A stretch of 64,000 bases of DNA, taken from Sphingomonadaceae bacterium OTU29LAMAA1 (GTDB lineage Bacteria > Pseudomonadota > Alphaproteobacteria > Sphingomonadales > Sphingomonadaceae). The translations under genes and the position numbers were made by a program. Under the pieces are notes generated by a model, which made no database searches, was not told where the DNA came from, and saw nothing but the letters and a program-made list of their open reading frames with translations. The stretch lies in assembly GCA_024072375.1 (NCBI GenBank), contig CP099617.1, positions 1,468,001 through 1,532,000 of the forward strand, read 5' to 3'. Shown one piece after another: positions 42,417 through 50,729 of this stretch; the stretch's first letter is position 1; each line of letters opens with the position of its first letter.

Positions 42417-43080
42417 GCGCAGTGACTGCAGCGCGCTGGAAACGCAGATCGTTCACCTTCGCTGTCAGGCCCTGTATCGTCTCGATCCGATTGCCGAGCG
42501 TGTCAGTCGGCACAATCTCGTCATAATGCCAGGCAGGATCGATAGCCTTGATCTGAGCTGAAAGCTGCCGCGTTTGATTCTGCAGCACCTCCGCGGTCAT
42601 TGCCTCTGCAGGGCCGGTGAGATCGAATAGGTTGTCAGCCACTGCGACCACCGCGCCGCCGGGCGAGTTGCGAAGTCCTGGGAACGACTGTTCCAAGGTC
42701 ATGGGATCCTCGAAGGCTCGGGTGTTCCCACCCCGCCCAACCACCGGTCTCTGCGGAGGTGCCGCAAGTTGCGCTCCGATATGTTGTTCGATTGCCGGCG
42801 GGTTTGGATGGGTAGATGCCCGACGGCCTCCCGTCTGCCCACCAATTGTCGTCGCGGAATCCAGCGCGTCCGAGTTCCGGGGGCGGACATTCGCATATCG
42901 TGCCGAAATCCCGTCGGTGCCCGACGCTCCGCCGGGAGCAAAGGTGAACTGCCCGTTGCGGGGATCGTGGTAGGGATTGAACTTGAGTTCGGTTCCGTCA
43001 GCCAGCCGAACCGTGGGAAGGTGCCCTGTCCTCAGCCAGCGCCCGAAAGCGCGCCGTTGTTCCTCCAAGTCGATGACCAT
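42406..43080 (-). CDS. Toxin 2 N-terminal part
   Basis: Reading frame of 224 residues that begins with the same N-terminal module as toxin 1 (residues 11-51: AFGRWLRTGHLPTVR, DGTELKFNPYHDP, GQFTFA). A Pro/Gly-rich linker and a helical region (EAMTAEVLQNQTRQLSAQIK, RIETIQGLTAKVNDLRFQRA) follow. It stops at TAA 42408-42406, immediately after a run of four G. The helix in progress at the stop appears to continue in the downstream frame. I read it as the 5' half of a single toxin gene that is frameshifted. ATG 43080 follows GGAG and is 26 nt from the shared block. Confidence 0.65.
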   Translation of the reverse strand: MVIDLEEQRRAFGRWLRTGHLPTVRLADGTELKFNPYHDPRNGQFTFAPGGASGTDGISARYANVRPRNSDALDSATTIGGQTGGRRASTHPNPPAIEQHIGAQLAAPPQRPVVGRGGNTRAFEDPMTLEQSFPGLRNSPGGAVVAVADNLFDLTGPAEAMTAEVLQNQTRQLSAQIKAIDPAWHYDEIVPTDTLGNRIETIQGLTAKVNDLRFQRAAVTAREG

Positions 43081-43106
43081 GATGCCGCCCCGCTCCGTTG
43101 CAGCCG

Positions 43107-43139
43107 GAACATAAGAGCAACATTCTCCAACAGGTCAAG
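43107..43139 (-). promoter_or_regulatory. Shared 33-bp upstream block of toxin 2
   Basis: Counterpart of 41411-41443 (28/33 identical). The coding strand reads TTGACC, 17-18 nt, then a weak -10 (TTATGT), and carries GTTG-CTCTTAT-GTTC, a near-LexA direct repeat with one mismatch to GTTC-N7-GTTC. Conservation in otherwise unlike intergenic DNA points to a functional promoter or operator. Confidence 0.6.
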
Positions 43140-43217
43140 CCCAAGCCAGCGCGCGCGCGTTATCGAGTCACCATCAGGTGACCAGCTCCGTCCTCTACGG
43201 TCCTAGATTTTAGAGTG

Positions 43218-43293
43218 TGGTGCCGCTTACAGGACTCGAACCTGTGACCCCCGCATTACGAATGCGATGCTCTACCAGCTGAGCTAAAGCGGC
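43218..43293 (-). tRNA. tRNA-Thr (anticodon CGU)
   Basis: 76-nt tRNA including encoded CCA. The acceptor stem pairs GCCGCTT with AAGCGGC, the D arm contains AGCTCAGCTGGTAGAGC, the anticodon loop is TTCGTAA (anticodon CGT, reading ACG), and the T arm is ACAGG-TTCGAGT-CCTGT. It marks the right border of the toxin-immunity island, a classical position for acquired DNA. Confidence 0.97.
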
Positions 43294-43456
43294 ACGGGCG
43301 AAGCGGCCATCAGGCCGTTCGGGGGTGCGCCTAACAGGTCGATCGGGGGCTGACAAGCATCGCTTTGCATTCGCGGCTTTACGACCCGTTTACCACAGCC
43401 GGCGCACAAGCGGTGTCGAACCGGGGCTGCAAGGTCCGCGTATGAAGGGTTTGGGC

Positions 43457-44737
43457 ATGGATAGCGCACGCGACTTCGATGGCGAGCGACTGGCGATCGA
43501 CGATGTGATGGATGTGGAGCTGGATCACGGCGGCGTCGATGAGGCGGGCGTCGACGATGCGATGTTCGACCTGGGCGGCGACGAGCGACGAATGCACGTA
43601 CGCGCCTACAATCACTGGGTTTCCCTGCTGAAGGGTCGCGCCTATCCGGGCATCGACGATCTGGATCCCGCCAATATCGGCGATTTCGGCCCGCACAGCG
43701 TGCTGCTGGATTTCACCGACGGGATCGAAAATCCGACGATCGCCTATCTCGGCCGCAGTCTTCGCGAGGAATGCGGACTGGAGGTCAGCATCACGCGAAT
43801 CGCCGATGTGCCCGGACGATCCCTGCTGTCGCGCCTCACCGACCATTATCTGCAGATCATCGCAAATCGCGCGCCGATCGGCTTCGAGGCGGAGTTCGTC
43901 GGTACGCGGGGCCGCACCACGCTGTATCGCGGCATCCTGATGCCCTTCTCATCCGAGGGTGAGACGATCGACTTCATCTATGGCGTCATCAACTGGAAGG
44001 AGATGGTGGACGCGGATACGCAGGCCACGCTGGACGCTGAACTCGACGCCGCCGTGCGGACGGCTCCGAAGCCCGCCCCCGATTCGCAGGTGTGGGCCGA
44101 TGGCCCGAGCGGCGGGTTCGAATCTTCGGAAGAGCCGGTTGATACGCTGCCGAACGGATCGCTCGGCGAACAATTGATGATGGCACGCGAAAGTGCCGCC
44201 GCCGTACGCGCCGCCGATACCCGTGGTCGTGCGGCGCTGTACCGGGCGCTGGGCCGCGCGCATGACTTCGCCATCGCCTGTGAAGAGGATGCCGACGGCT
44301 ATGCCGCGCTGCTTGAATCGTCGGGGTTGAAGGTGCAGCCGCGCGCGCCGCTGACGCCGATCGTCAAGCTGGTTTTCGGCGCGGACTACGACAAGACCCG
44401 GCTGGCCGAATATGGCGCCGTGCTGGCCCATGCCCGTCGGCATTATATCGTTGCGGGCGAACTGGCGCGGTTTCTCGACGCTGCGGACGGTGGGATCAAG
44501 GCGGTGGTCGCCGCCGAGCGCGCGGCCAAACGTCCGGTCAAGCGGCCCGACGTGTTCGACCGCGTCGCCGCTGAACTGCGCGTACTGCCGACGCTCGGCA
44601 ATGTGGCGATCGGCGCGGGCGCGGATGAATTCGTCGTGTTGCTGGCACGCGCCGGAGCAGACGGCACGGTCGACGTCATCAAGCGGGTCGAGGGCAAGGG
44701 ACTGGTCGACAGTATCGTACGCAAGGCGGCGGCCTGA
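43457..44737 (+). CDS. PAS-domain protein
   Basis: Soluble protein of 426 residues. Residues about 45-175 (YNHWVSLLKGRAYPGIDDLD, FGPHSVLLDFTDG, IAYLGRSLREECGLEV, FEAEFVGTRGRTTLYRGILM) match a PAS-like domain common in alphaproteobacteria. The second half is helical (AALYRALGRAHDFAIACEED, YGAVLAHARRHYIVAGELAR) and has no named output domain that I recognise. ATG 43457 (MDSARDFDGERL) has AAGGG nearby; ATG 43442 is an alternative. Probably a signalling or scaffold protein. Confidence 0.75.
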   Translation: MDSARDFDGERLAIDDVMDVELDHGGVDEAGVDDAMFDLGGDERRMHVRAYNHWVSLLKGRAYPGIDDLDPANIGDFGPHSVLLDFTDGIENPTIAYLGRSLREECGLEVSITRIADVPGRSLLSRLTDHYLQIIANRAPIGFEAEFVGTRGRTTLYRGILMPFSSEGETIDFIYGVINWKEMVDADTQATLDAELDAAVRTAPKPAPDSQVWADGPSGGFESSEEPVDTLPNGSLGEQLMMARESAAAVRAADTRGRAALYRALGRAHDFAIACEEDADGYAALLESSGLKVQPRAPLTPIVKLVFGADYDKTRLAEYGAVLAHARRHYIVAGELARFLDAADGGIKAVVAAERAAKRPVKRPDVFDRVAAELRVLPTLGNVAIGAGADEFVVLLARAGADGTVDVIKRVEGKGLVDSIVRKAAA

Positions 44738-44764
44738 CACCGCTCGCGTGATGGGCGCTTACGC

Positions 44765-45583
44765 TCAGGCTAGTATGGCCGGGCGATTGTCGCGTCGTGC
44801 CGGGCGAGTCCAGCCCAGTGCCACCGCCACGCTGCCCGCCATCAGGCCGAAGAGCATCAGCCATGTCAGTGGGAGCCTTGCCGTCGTCAGGAATGCGGCG
44901 ATCCATGACGGGCTTTTCGCCAGCGTCTCGAACCCCACGATCTGCACGGCGATCACCGCCGCTGCCACCGCCCATGGGCGACCGGCGCGCGGATCGCGCC
45001 GCCATAACCACCACAGCGCGACGATCCCCGCGCAGAGGTTGGCGCATTGCGCGCTCCAGCCGAAGATCGGAAAGTCCTGCGGTCCCCGGACGACGAAACC
45101 GGGAACCGTCTGCGCGAGAACGCGGCCGAGCACGGGGCTGACCAGAGGCAGAGCGGTGGAGAGCATATAGCCGGCGTGCAATCGAACGTCGTGCCGGTGC
45201 CGCAACGCCATGCCGGCCGCGTAGAGCAATGCGCCGAATGCGGCCGCGTCGATGAATGCCAGGCGCGCGCCCCAGAGCGCGTAGAAGGGATTCCCGCCGA
45301 GGGTGCCCGCCGCCATCGAATGGATCACCCCCATCGCGCCGGCGGCGAACAACGGGATCGCGACGAACGTCGCCAGCCCCAGCGTGCGATGCACCGCGAT
45401 CAGCCCACGCTGTGGCGTCCAGCTTTGCACGAGCAGGAGCAGCATCCACAGCGAGGCGGTGATGCCATGGGCATGAAAGCCGGGCGACGCCGTTGACAGA
45501 ACCGTGAAATAACTGCGCTGAAATGCGAAAACAGTGGCGACGATCAACGCGACGATGAACATCCAGGCGTGGCGATACGGCAT
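44765..45583 (-). CDS. Multi-span membrane protein, DUF2306-like
   Basis: Protein of 272 residues with seven to eight hydrophobic segments. Conserved-looking His positions on or next to helices (FHAHGITASLWMLLLL, LIAVHRTLGLATF, HRHDVRLHAGYMLS) resemble those in DUF2306/cytochrome b561-type membrane proteins, so haem binding is conceivable. ATG 45583 (MPYRHAWMFIVAL) is chosen because it begins the first span. Convergent with the PAS gene, divergent from glutamate dehydrogenase across a 431-nt gap that holds the palindrome at 45939-45964 and nothing else I can name. Confidence 0.7.
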   Translation of the reverse strand: MPYRHAWMFIVALIVATVFAFQRSYFTVLSTASPGFHAHGITASLWMLLLLVQSWTPQRGLIAVHRTLGLATFVAIPLFAAGAMGVIHSMAAGTLGGNPFYALWGARLAFIDAAAFGALLYAAGMALRHRHDVRLHAGYMLSTALPLVSPVLGRVLAQTVPGFVVRGPQDFPIFGWSAQCANLCAGIVALWWLWRRDPRAGRPWAVAAAVIAVQIVGFETLAKSPSWIAAFLTTARLPLTWLMLFGLMAGSVAVALGWTRPARRDNRPAILA

Positions 45584-45938
45584 GATTCCCCCCGAAACCA
45601 ATACGAACTCGAGAGAGACCATAAGCCCCGCGCCTGGCGAGTCCATCGCCATGCACGATCATGCTGGATCGCCATGATTTTCGTGGTCGGTGTCTCGTCA
45701 GCTGGCATCAGCGACCCCGCCTTTTTACGGCACCTGTCGAAACGCTTGTTACTATTACGATATGCTTGCTGATTGCCTCGGCACTTCATGAAGCCGGGCC
45801 GATCGACACTTAATACATCCACCTCGAGTGTGTTCATTGCGAGCGTAACGAGTGCAGAGGGTAAACCGCCGAACGCTCATATGGGCGATCCGATAAGGGA
45901 GCCGGTGGCCGATCCGGCACCACCTCGCTTTTGCCATA

Positions 45939-45964
45939 GAAAATTGCGCGTACACGCAATTTTC
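45939..45964. promoter_or_regulatory. Perfect inverted repeat upstream of glutamate dehydrogenase
   Basis: GAAAATTGCG (45939-45948) and CGCAATTTTC (45955-45964) are exact inverted copies around 6 nt with GTAC at the centre. It lies 50-76 nt before the gene start at 46015, a normal operator position. No regulator gene is adjacent. Confidence 0.55.
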
Positions 45965-46014
45965 GCAGCGCAGCAAAGCTTGAGGTCCGCAGCCGAGGGG
46001 AGCATAGGCACCCC

Positions 46015-49000
46015 ATGGCCGACCAGAACCAGAGCATGGCCGAGGCGCTTGCCGCCCGGCTGACCAAGGGCGCGCTACCGGGAGAGTTGACCGGCTTCGG
46101 AGAGGCGGAACGCGCCGCCGCTGCCGCGTTCGTCGCGCAGACCGCCGCGCGGCGTGAACCCGGCAAGCCGGCGATCGCGCTGGAAGCGATCGCATCCGAC
46201 GACGTCCGCCGCCGGATGCGGCTGGCGATCGTCAACGACGACATGCCGTTCCTGGTCGATTCGATCGCGGCATCGATCGGCGAACAGGACCTCGACATCG
46301 ACCGGGTGATCCACCCGGTCGTCCGCGTCAACCGCGACAGCGACGGCGCGCTGACCGACATCGGTGGGGCCGGCAATCCCGAATCGATGATCTATATCGA
46401 GCTGGAACGCGCCGATGCGCGCGACCGGCGCGGGCTGATCGAGGAGCTGACCGCAGTTCTCGCCGACGTTCGTGCCGCCGTCACCGACTGGCCGCAGCTG
46501 CAACGCGCGATGGCGCGCGACGAAGCCACGCTGCCACAGGGCGAGGGCGCGGCGCTGCTGCAATGGTTCCTGGACGGGCAATTCACCCTGCTGGGCCATC
46601 AGGTCTGGCGACGTGACGGCAGCGCCGGCGAGGCACTGGGGCTGGCACGCAACCCGCATCAAACGCCGGTGCTGGCGGAGGTAAGCCGCACCCTTGCCAT
46701 CAAATGGTTCGAGGATGGTGGCGACGCACCGCTGCTGCTCAAATCCAGCCTGATCTCCACCGTCCACCGTGCGGTGCCGCTCGACCTCGTCATCGTTCCG
46801 ATCATCGCGGCTGGCGAGATCACCGGCCTGTCGATCCATGCCGGCCTGTGGACCAGCGCCGCGCTGAATGCCCGGCCGCGCGACATCCCCGTGTTGCGGG
46901 CCCGGCTGGCGGCACTGGAAGCGAAGTTCGGCTTCGATCCCAAGGGGCATGCCGGCAAGGCGTTGACCCACGCGCTCACCTCGCTGCCGCACGATCTGGT
47001 CGTCGCCTTTCCCGCGCCAGCGCTGGAAGAGGTCGTACTCACCGCAATGAGCCTTGCCGATCGGCCGCGGCCAGCGCTGGTGCTGGTCAAATCGGCGCTC
47101 GGCCGGCACCTGTTCGCATTCGCCTGGCTGCCGCGTGACGACCTGACCACCGCGCGCCGCGTGGCTATCGCGCAGATGCTGACCGAAGCGTCAAACGGCA
47201 CGGTACTCAACTGGTCGATCAGCCTCGACGACGGCGTCGTCGCGCTACTGCGCTATACGATCGACCTGCGCGGCTCCGGCCGGATGCCCGACACCGAACC
47301 GCTCGCCGAACGCCTGCGCCGTATGGTCCGCGGCTGGGTGTCGGACGTCGAGGCGGCACTTGCCGAACAGGTGCCGCCGGCGCGTGCGGCGCGGCTGGCG
47401 CTGCGCTGGGCGCAGGCCTTCCCGCCCAATTACCGCAATGTCAGCAGCCCGGCAGAGGCCGCGGCGGACATCCTGCGGATCGCACCTCTGGAAGACGCCG
47501 ATGCGCGTTCGGTGCGCATCTTTCCGGTCGTGCCCGGCGAGGATCGCCAGCTGAAGATCTACAAGTCGCACGGCGCGCTGGCGCTGTCCGACGCGGTGCC
47601 GGTGCTGGAGAATTTCGGCTTCCGCGTCATCGGCGAACTGCCGACGCGGCTGCGCGAGGACAATGACAGCTTCGTCCACGATTTCGTCGTCGAGACCGAT
47701 GCGACCGACGCCAACGATCCCGCCACGCTGGAAGCCGCGATCGCCGCTGCGCTGGAGGGCAAGGCTGAGAACGACGCCTTCAACCGGCTGCTCGTCGACG
47801 TCGGCCTGTCGCCGCAATCGGTGGTGCTGTTGCGCGCCTGGTTCCGCTACCTGCGTCAGGCCGGGCTACCGTATGGACTGACCACGGTGGTCGACGCGCT
47901 ACGGCGCGCACCGAAGCTGACCAAGGCGCTTATCGCCCGCTTCGCCGCCGCGCACGATCCGGCCAACCCCGGCGACGTGATCGCGGCGGACGCAGTGATC
48001 GAACGCGGGCTGGATGCGGTGTCGGCGATCGACGACGACCGTATCCTGCGCGCCTATCACCACCTGATCGGTGCATGTCTGCGCACCAACGCTTTTGCGC
48101 CCGCGGCGGCGGAAGCACTGGCGTTCAAGCTCGACAGCCATCTGATCCCCGGCCTGCCGGCGCCGGTGCCCTGGCGTGAGATCTGGGTCTATTCGCCACG
48201 CATCGAGGGCATTCATCTCCGTGCTGGGCCGGTTGCGCGCGGAGGGTTGCGCTGGTCCGATCGCCGCGACGATTTCCGTACCGAGATCCTGGGCCTGATG
48301 AAGGCGCAGCGCGTCAAGAATGCAGTCATCGTACCCACCGGCGCGAAAGGCGGCTTTTATCCGAAGCAGCTCCCCTCGCCCGCGATCGATCGCGACGCTT
48401 GGCTGGCGGAAGGAACGGAGAGCTATCGCATCTTCATCCGGTCGCTGCTGTCGATCACCGACAATATTGTCGATGGGACGGTGGTGCATCCCGATGGCGT
48501 CGCGGTGCTGGACGGCGAAGACCCCTATTTCGTGGTCGCCGCAGACAAGGGGACCGCGACGTTCAGCGACGTCGCCAACGCCCTCGCGCTGGAACGCGAA
48601 TTCTGGCTGGGCGACGCCTTCGCCAGCGGCGGCTCGCAGGGTTACGACCACAAGGCGATGGGGATCACCGCCAAGGGCGCGTGGGTCTCGGTGCAGCGCC
48701 ACTTCGCAGAGCGCGGCGTCGACGTGCAGACGCAGCCGATTCGCGTCGTTGGATGCGGCGACATGTCGGGCGATGTGTTCGGCAACGGCATGCTGCTGTC
48801 GAAGGCGCTCAAGATCGTCGCGGCGTTCGACCACCGCCACATCTTCATCGATCCCGACCCCGATCCCGCCGCGAGCTGGGACGAGCGTGCCCGCATGTTC
48901 GCGCTGCCACGGTCGAGCTGGGCGGATTACGATACGTCGCTGATCAGCGCCGGCGGCGGCGTCTGGGCGCGAAGTGAAAAGGTCATTCGGCTGTCGGCGC

Positions 49001-50616
49001 ATGCGCAGGCGGCGCTTGGCATCACGCAAGCCGAACTCGATCCCGCTGCGTTGATCTCGGCGATCCTGAAGGCGCCTGCCGACCTGTTGTGGTTCGGCGG
49101 CATCGGCACCTACGTCAAGGCGGCGGCGGAGAACAACGCCGCCGTCGGCGATCCGGCCAACGATCGGCTGCGCGTCAATGCCGAGGCGCTGCGCGTCACC
49201 GCGATCGGCGAAGGCGCGAATCTGGGCGTGACGCAGGCTGCCCGCATCGCGTTCGCGCAGGCCGGCGGTCGCATCAACACCGACTTCATCGACAATTCGG
49301 CGGGCGTCGATTGTTCGGACAACGAGGTCAACATCAAGATCGCGCTCAACCGTGAGATGAACGAAGGCCGGTTGACCTTCGACGATCGCAACACGCTCCT
49401 CGCCAGCATGACCGACGACGTCGCACATCTGGTGCTGGAGGATAATCGCCTGCAGACGCTCGCACTGTCGATCGCCGAGGCGGACGGCGCACCGGCGATC
49501 CCGAGCTATGTCCGCGTGATCGAAATCTTCGAGAGCGCGGGACGACTGGACCGTGCGGTCGAGGGGCTGGCCGGCAACGAGGATCTGCTACGGCGCGGAC
49601 AGGAAGGGATCGGTCTGAGCCGGCCCGAACTCGCGGTGCTGCTGGCGACCGCCAAACTGGCGTTGCAGGACGGGATCGAGCGCACGCCGCTGGCGATGGC
49701 GCCCGAACTGGCCCCCGACTTGTATGCGGCGTTCCCTGCGGCGATGCAGCGCGATTATGCGACCGCGATCGACGAGCACCGACTGCGGCCGGAGATTGTC
49801 GCGACGAAGCTTGCCAACCGCATTGTTAACCGTCTCGGCATCCTGATTCCGTTCCAGCTCGCCGAGGAAGAGGGCGAGGCGATCGCCGACATTGCGGCGA
49901 TGTTCGTGGTGGCGGAGCGGCTGTTCGGGCTCGATGCCCTGTGGAGCGACATCGAGCGCGCCGACATCACCGAGGGCGCGCGGATCGCGTTGTTCAACGA
50001 GGTGGCGCTGGCGACGCGATCGCACATCGCCGACTTGTTGCGGGCGACGGCGCCGGGAACGTTGCCGGGTGCGGTGCTCGATCAATTGGGCAAGGGTATC
50101 GCCCAGCTGGAGGGGCAGACCGCCTCGCTGCTGCTCGAGGAAGCGAGCGCGCAGAGTGCCCGCATCACGGCGCAATTGCAGGCGGCAGGCGCACCGGTCG
50201 ATCTGGCGCAGCGCGTCGTCCGCCTGTTCGATCTGGATGGCGCGGTCGGGCTGGCGGCGCTGGGCGAACGGATGGGACTGGACGAGATCGAACTGACGCG
50301 GGCCTTCACGCATCTGGGTCAGGCGCTCGGCCTCGACTGGGCGCAGGCGGCGGCGGCGCGGATCGAATCCAGCGATCCCTGGGAGCGGCTGTTGCTCGCC
50401 GGGCTGGCGCGCGATTTCCAGCAGCAGCGGCTGGAATTCCTGTCGCGGAACGGCGGCAGCGATCCGCGCGGTGCGGTGACCGACTGGCTCGCAACCAATG
50501 CCGCGCGAATCGCGCAGTTCAAGCTGGTGATCGATCGTGCGCGGCATGCGGCACAGCCGAATGCCGCGATGCTGGCGCAGATTGCAGGGCAGGCGCGGGT
50601 GCTGCTGGGGCGGTGA
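46015..50616 (+). CDS. gdhB: NAD-specific glutamate dehydrogenase, 180-kDa class
   Basis: Very large (1533-residue) NAD-dependent glutamate dehydrogenase, which deaminates glutamate to 2-oxoglutarate. The N-terminal ~600 residues carry ACT-like regulatory regions (DMPFLVDSIAASIGEQDLD early on). The catalytic core (about 720-1180) shows RAGPVARGGLRWSDRRDDFR, the catalytic-Lys segment VPTGAKGGFYPKQL near residue 775, VVGCGDMSGDVFGNGML and LWFGGIGTYVKAAAEN. A long helical C-terminal domain follows. Length matches the alphaproteobacterial class, at the short end. This class is usually catabolic and allosterically controlled. A palindrome upstream may control it. Confidence 0.95.
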   Translation: MADQNQSMAEALAARLTKGALPGELTGFGEAERAAAAAFVAQTAARREPGKPAIALEAIASDDVRRRMRLAIVNDDMPFLVDSIAASIGEQDLDIDRVIHPVVRVNRDSDGALTDIGGAGNPESMIYIELERADARDRRGLIEELTAVLADVRAAVTDWPQLQRAMARDEATLPQGEGAALLQWFLDGQFTLLGHQVWRRDGSAGEALGLARNPHQTPVLAEVSRTLAIKWFEDGGDAPLLLKSSLISTVHRAVPLDLVIVPIIAAGEITGLSIHAGLWTSAALNARPRDIPVLRARLAALEAKFGFDPKGHAGKALTHALTSLPHDLVVAFPAPALEEVVLTAMSLADRPRPALVLVKSALGRHLFAFAWLPRDDLTTARRVAIAQMLTEASNGTVLNWSISLDDGVVALLRYTIDLRGSGRMPDTEPLAERLRRMVRGWVSDVEAALAEQVPPARAARLALRWAQAFPPNYRNVSSPAEAAADILRIAPLEDADARSVRIFPVVPGEDRQLKIYKSHGALALSDAVPVLENFGFRVIGELPTRLREDNDSFVHDFVVETDATDANDPATLEAAIAAALEGKAENDAFNRLLVDVGLSPQSVVLLRAWFRYLRQAGLPYGLTTVVDALRRAPKLTKALIARFAAAHDPANPGDVIAADAVIERGLDAVSAIDDDRILRAYHHLIGACLRTNAFAPAAAEALAFKLDSHLIPGLPAPVPWREIWVYSPRIEGIHLRAGPVARGGLRWSDRRDDFRTEILGLMKAQRVKNAVIVPTGAKGGFYPKQLPSPAIDRDAWLAEGTESYRIFIRSLLSITDNIVDGTVVHPDGVAVLDGEDPYFVVAADKGTATFSDVANALALEREFWLGDAFASGGSQGYDHKAMGITAKGAWVSVQRHFAERGVDVQTQPIRVVGCGDMSGDVFGNGMLLSKALKIVAAFDHRHIFIDPDPDPAASWDERARMFALPRSSWADYDTSLISAGGGVWARSEKVIRLSAHAQAALGITQAELDPAALISAILKAPADLLWFGGIGTYVKAAAENNAAVGDPANDRLRVNAEALRVTAIGEGANLGVTQAARIAFAQAGGRINTDFIDNSAGVDCSDNEVNIKIALNREMNEGRLTFDDRNTLLASMTDDVAHLVLEDNRLQTLALSIAEADGAPAIPSYVRVIEIFESAGRLDRAVEGLAGNEDLLRRGQEGIGLSRPELAVLLATAKLALQDGIERTPLAMAPELAPDLYAAFPAAMQRDYATAIDEHRLRPEIVATKLANRIVNRLGILIPFQLAEEEGEAIADIAAMFVVAERLFGLDALWSDIERADITEGARIALFNEVALATRSHIADLLRATAPGTLPGAVLDQLGKGIAQLEGQTASLLLEEASAQSARITAQLQAAGAPVDLAQRVVRLFDLDGAVGLAALGERMGLDEIELTRAFTHLGQALGLDWAQAAAARIESSDPWERLLLAGLARDFQQQRLEFLSRNGGSDPRGAVTDWLATNAARIAQFKLVIDRARHAAQPNAAMLAQIAGQARVLLGR

Positions 50617-50690
50617 TGGTCGTCGGGTGAGGCGGTGGGCGGTGATGCGGCCGCTTGATGCGTTGCGTCGACCGGCACCCAGCCTTCATT

Positions 50691-50718
50691 CGTCATCCCG
50701 GCATACATCGGGATGACG
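50691..50718. repeat. Dispersed-repeat-type hairpin, likely terminator
   Basis: CGTCATCCCG (50691-50700) / CGGGATGACG (50709-50718), perfect stem with an 8-nt loop, between the convergent glutamate dehydrogenase and PepSY genes. The CGTCATCCCG...CGGGATGACG core is that of common dispersed palindromic elements in proteobacterial genomes. Confidence 0.6.
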
Positions 50719-50729
50719 GACAGTTATCG

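Noticed and set aside
43107-43139. Calling the toxin upstream repeats confirmed LexA boxes
   Set aside because: Each has one mismatch in the first half-site (GTTG for GTTC), so they are kept only as a hypothesis.
39209-43293. Prophage or insertion sequence
   Set aside because: No integrase, transposase, terminal inverted repeats or phage structural genes are visible; the HDP-x-x-G-x-F motif of the toxin heads vaguely recalls phage head proteins but nothing else supports it.
50691-50718. CRISPR repeat or start of an array
   Set aside because: Only one palindromic unit is present, with no spacer-repeat pattern; it fits a dispersed palindromic element or terminator.
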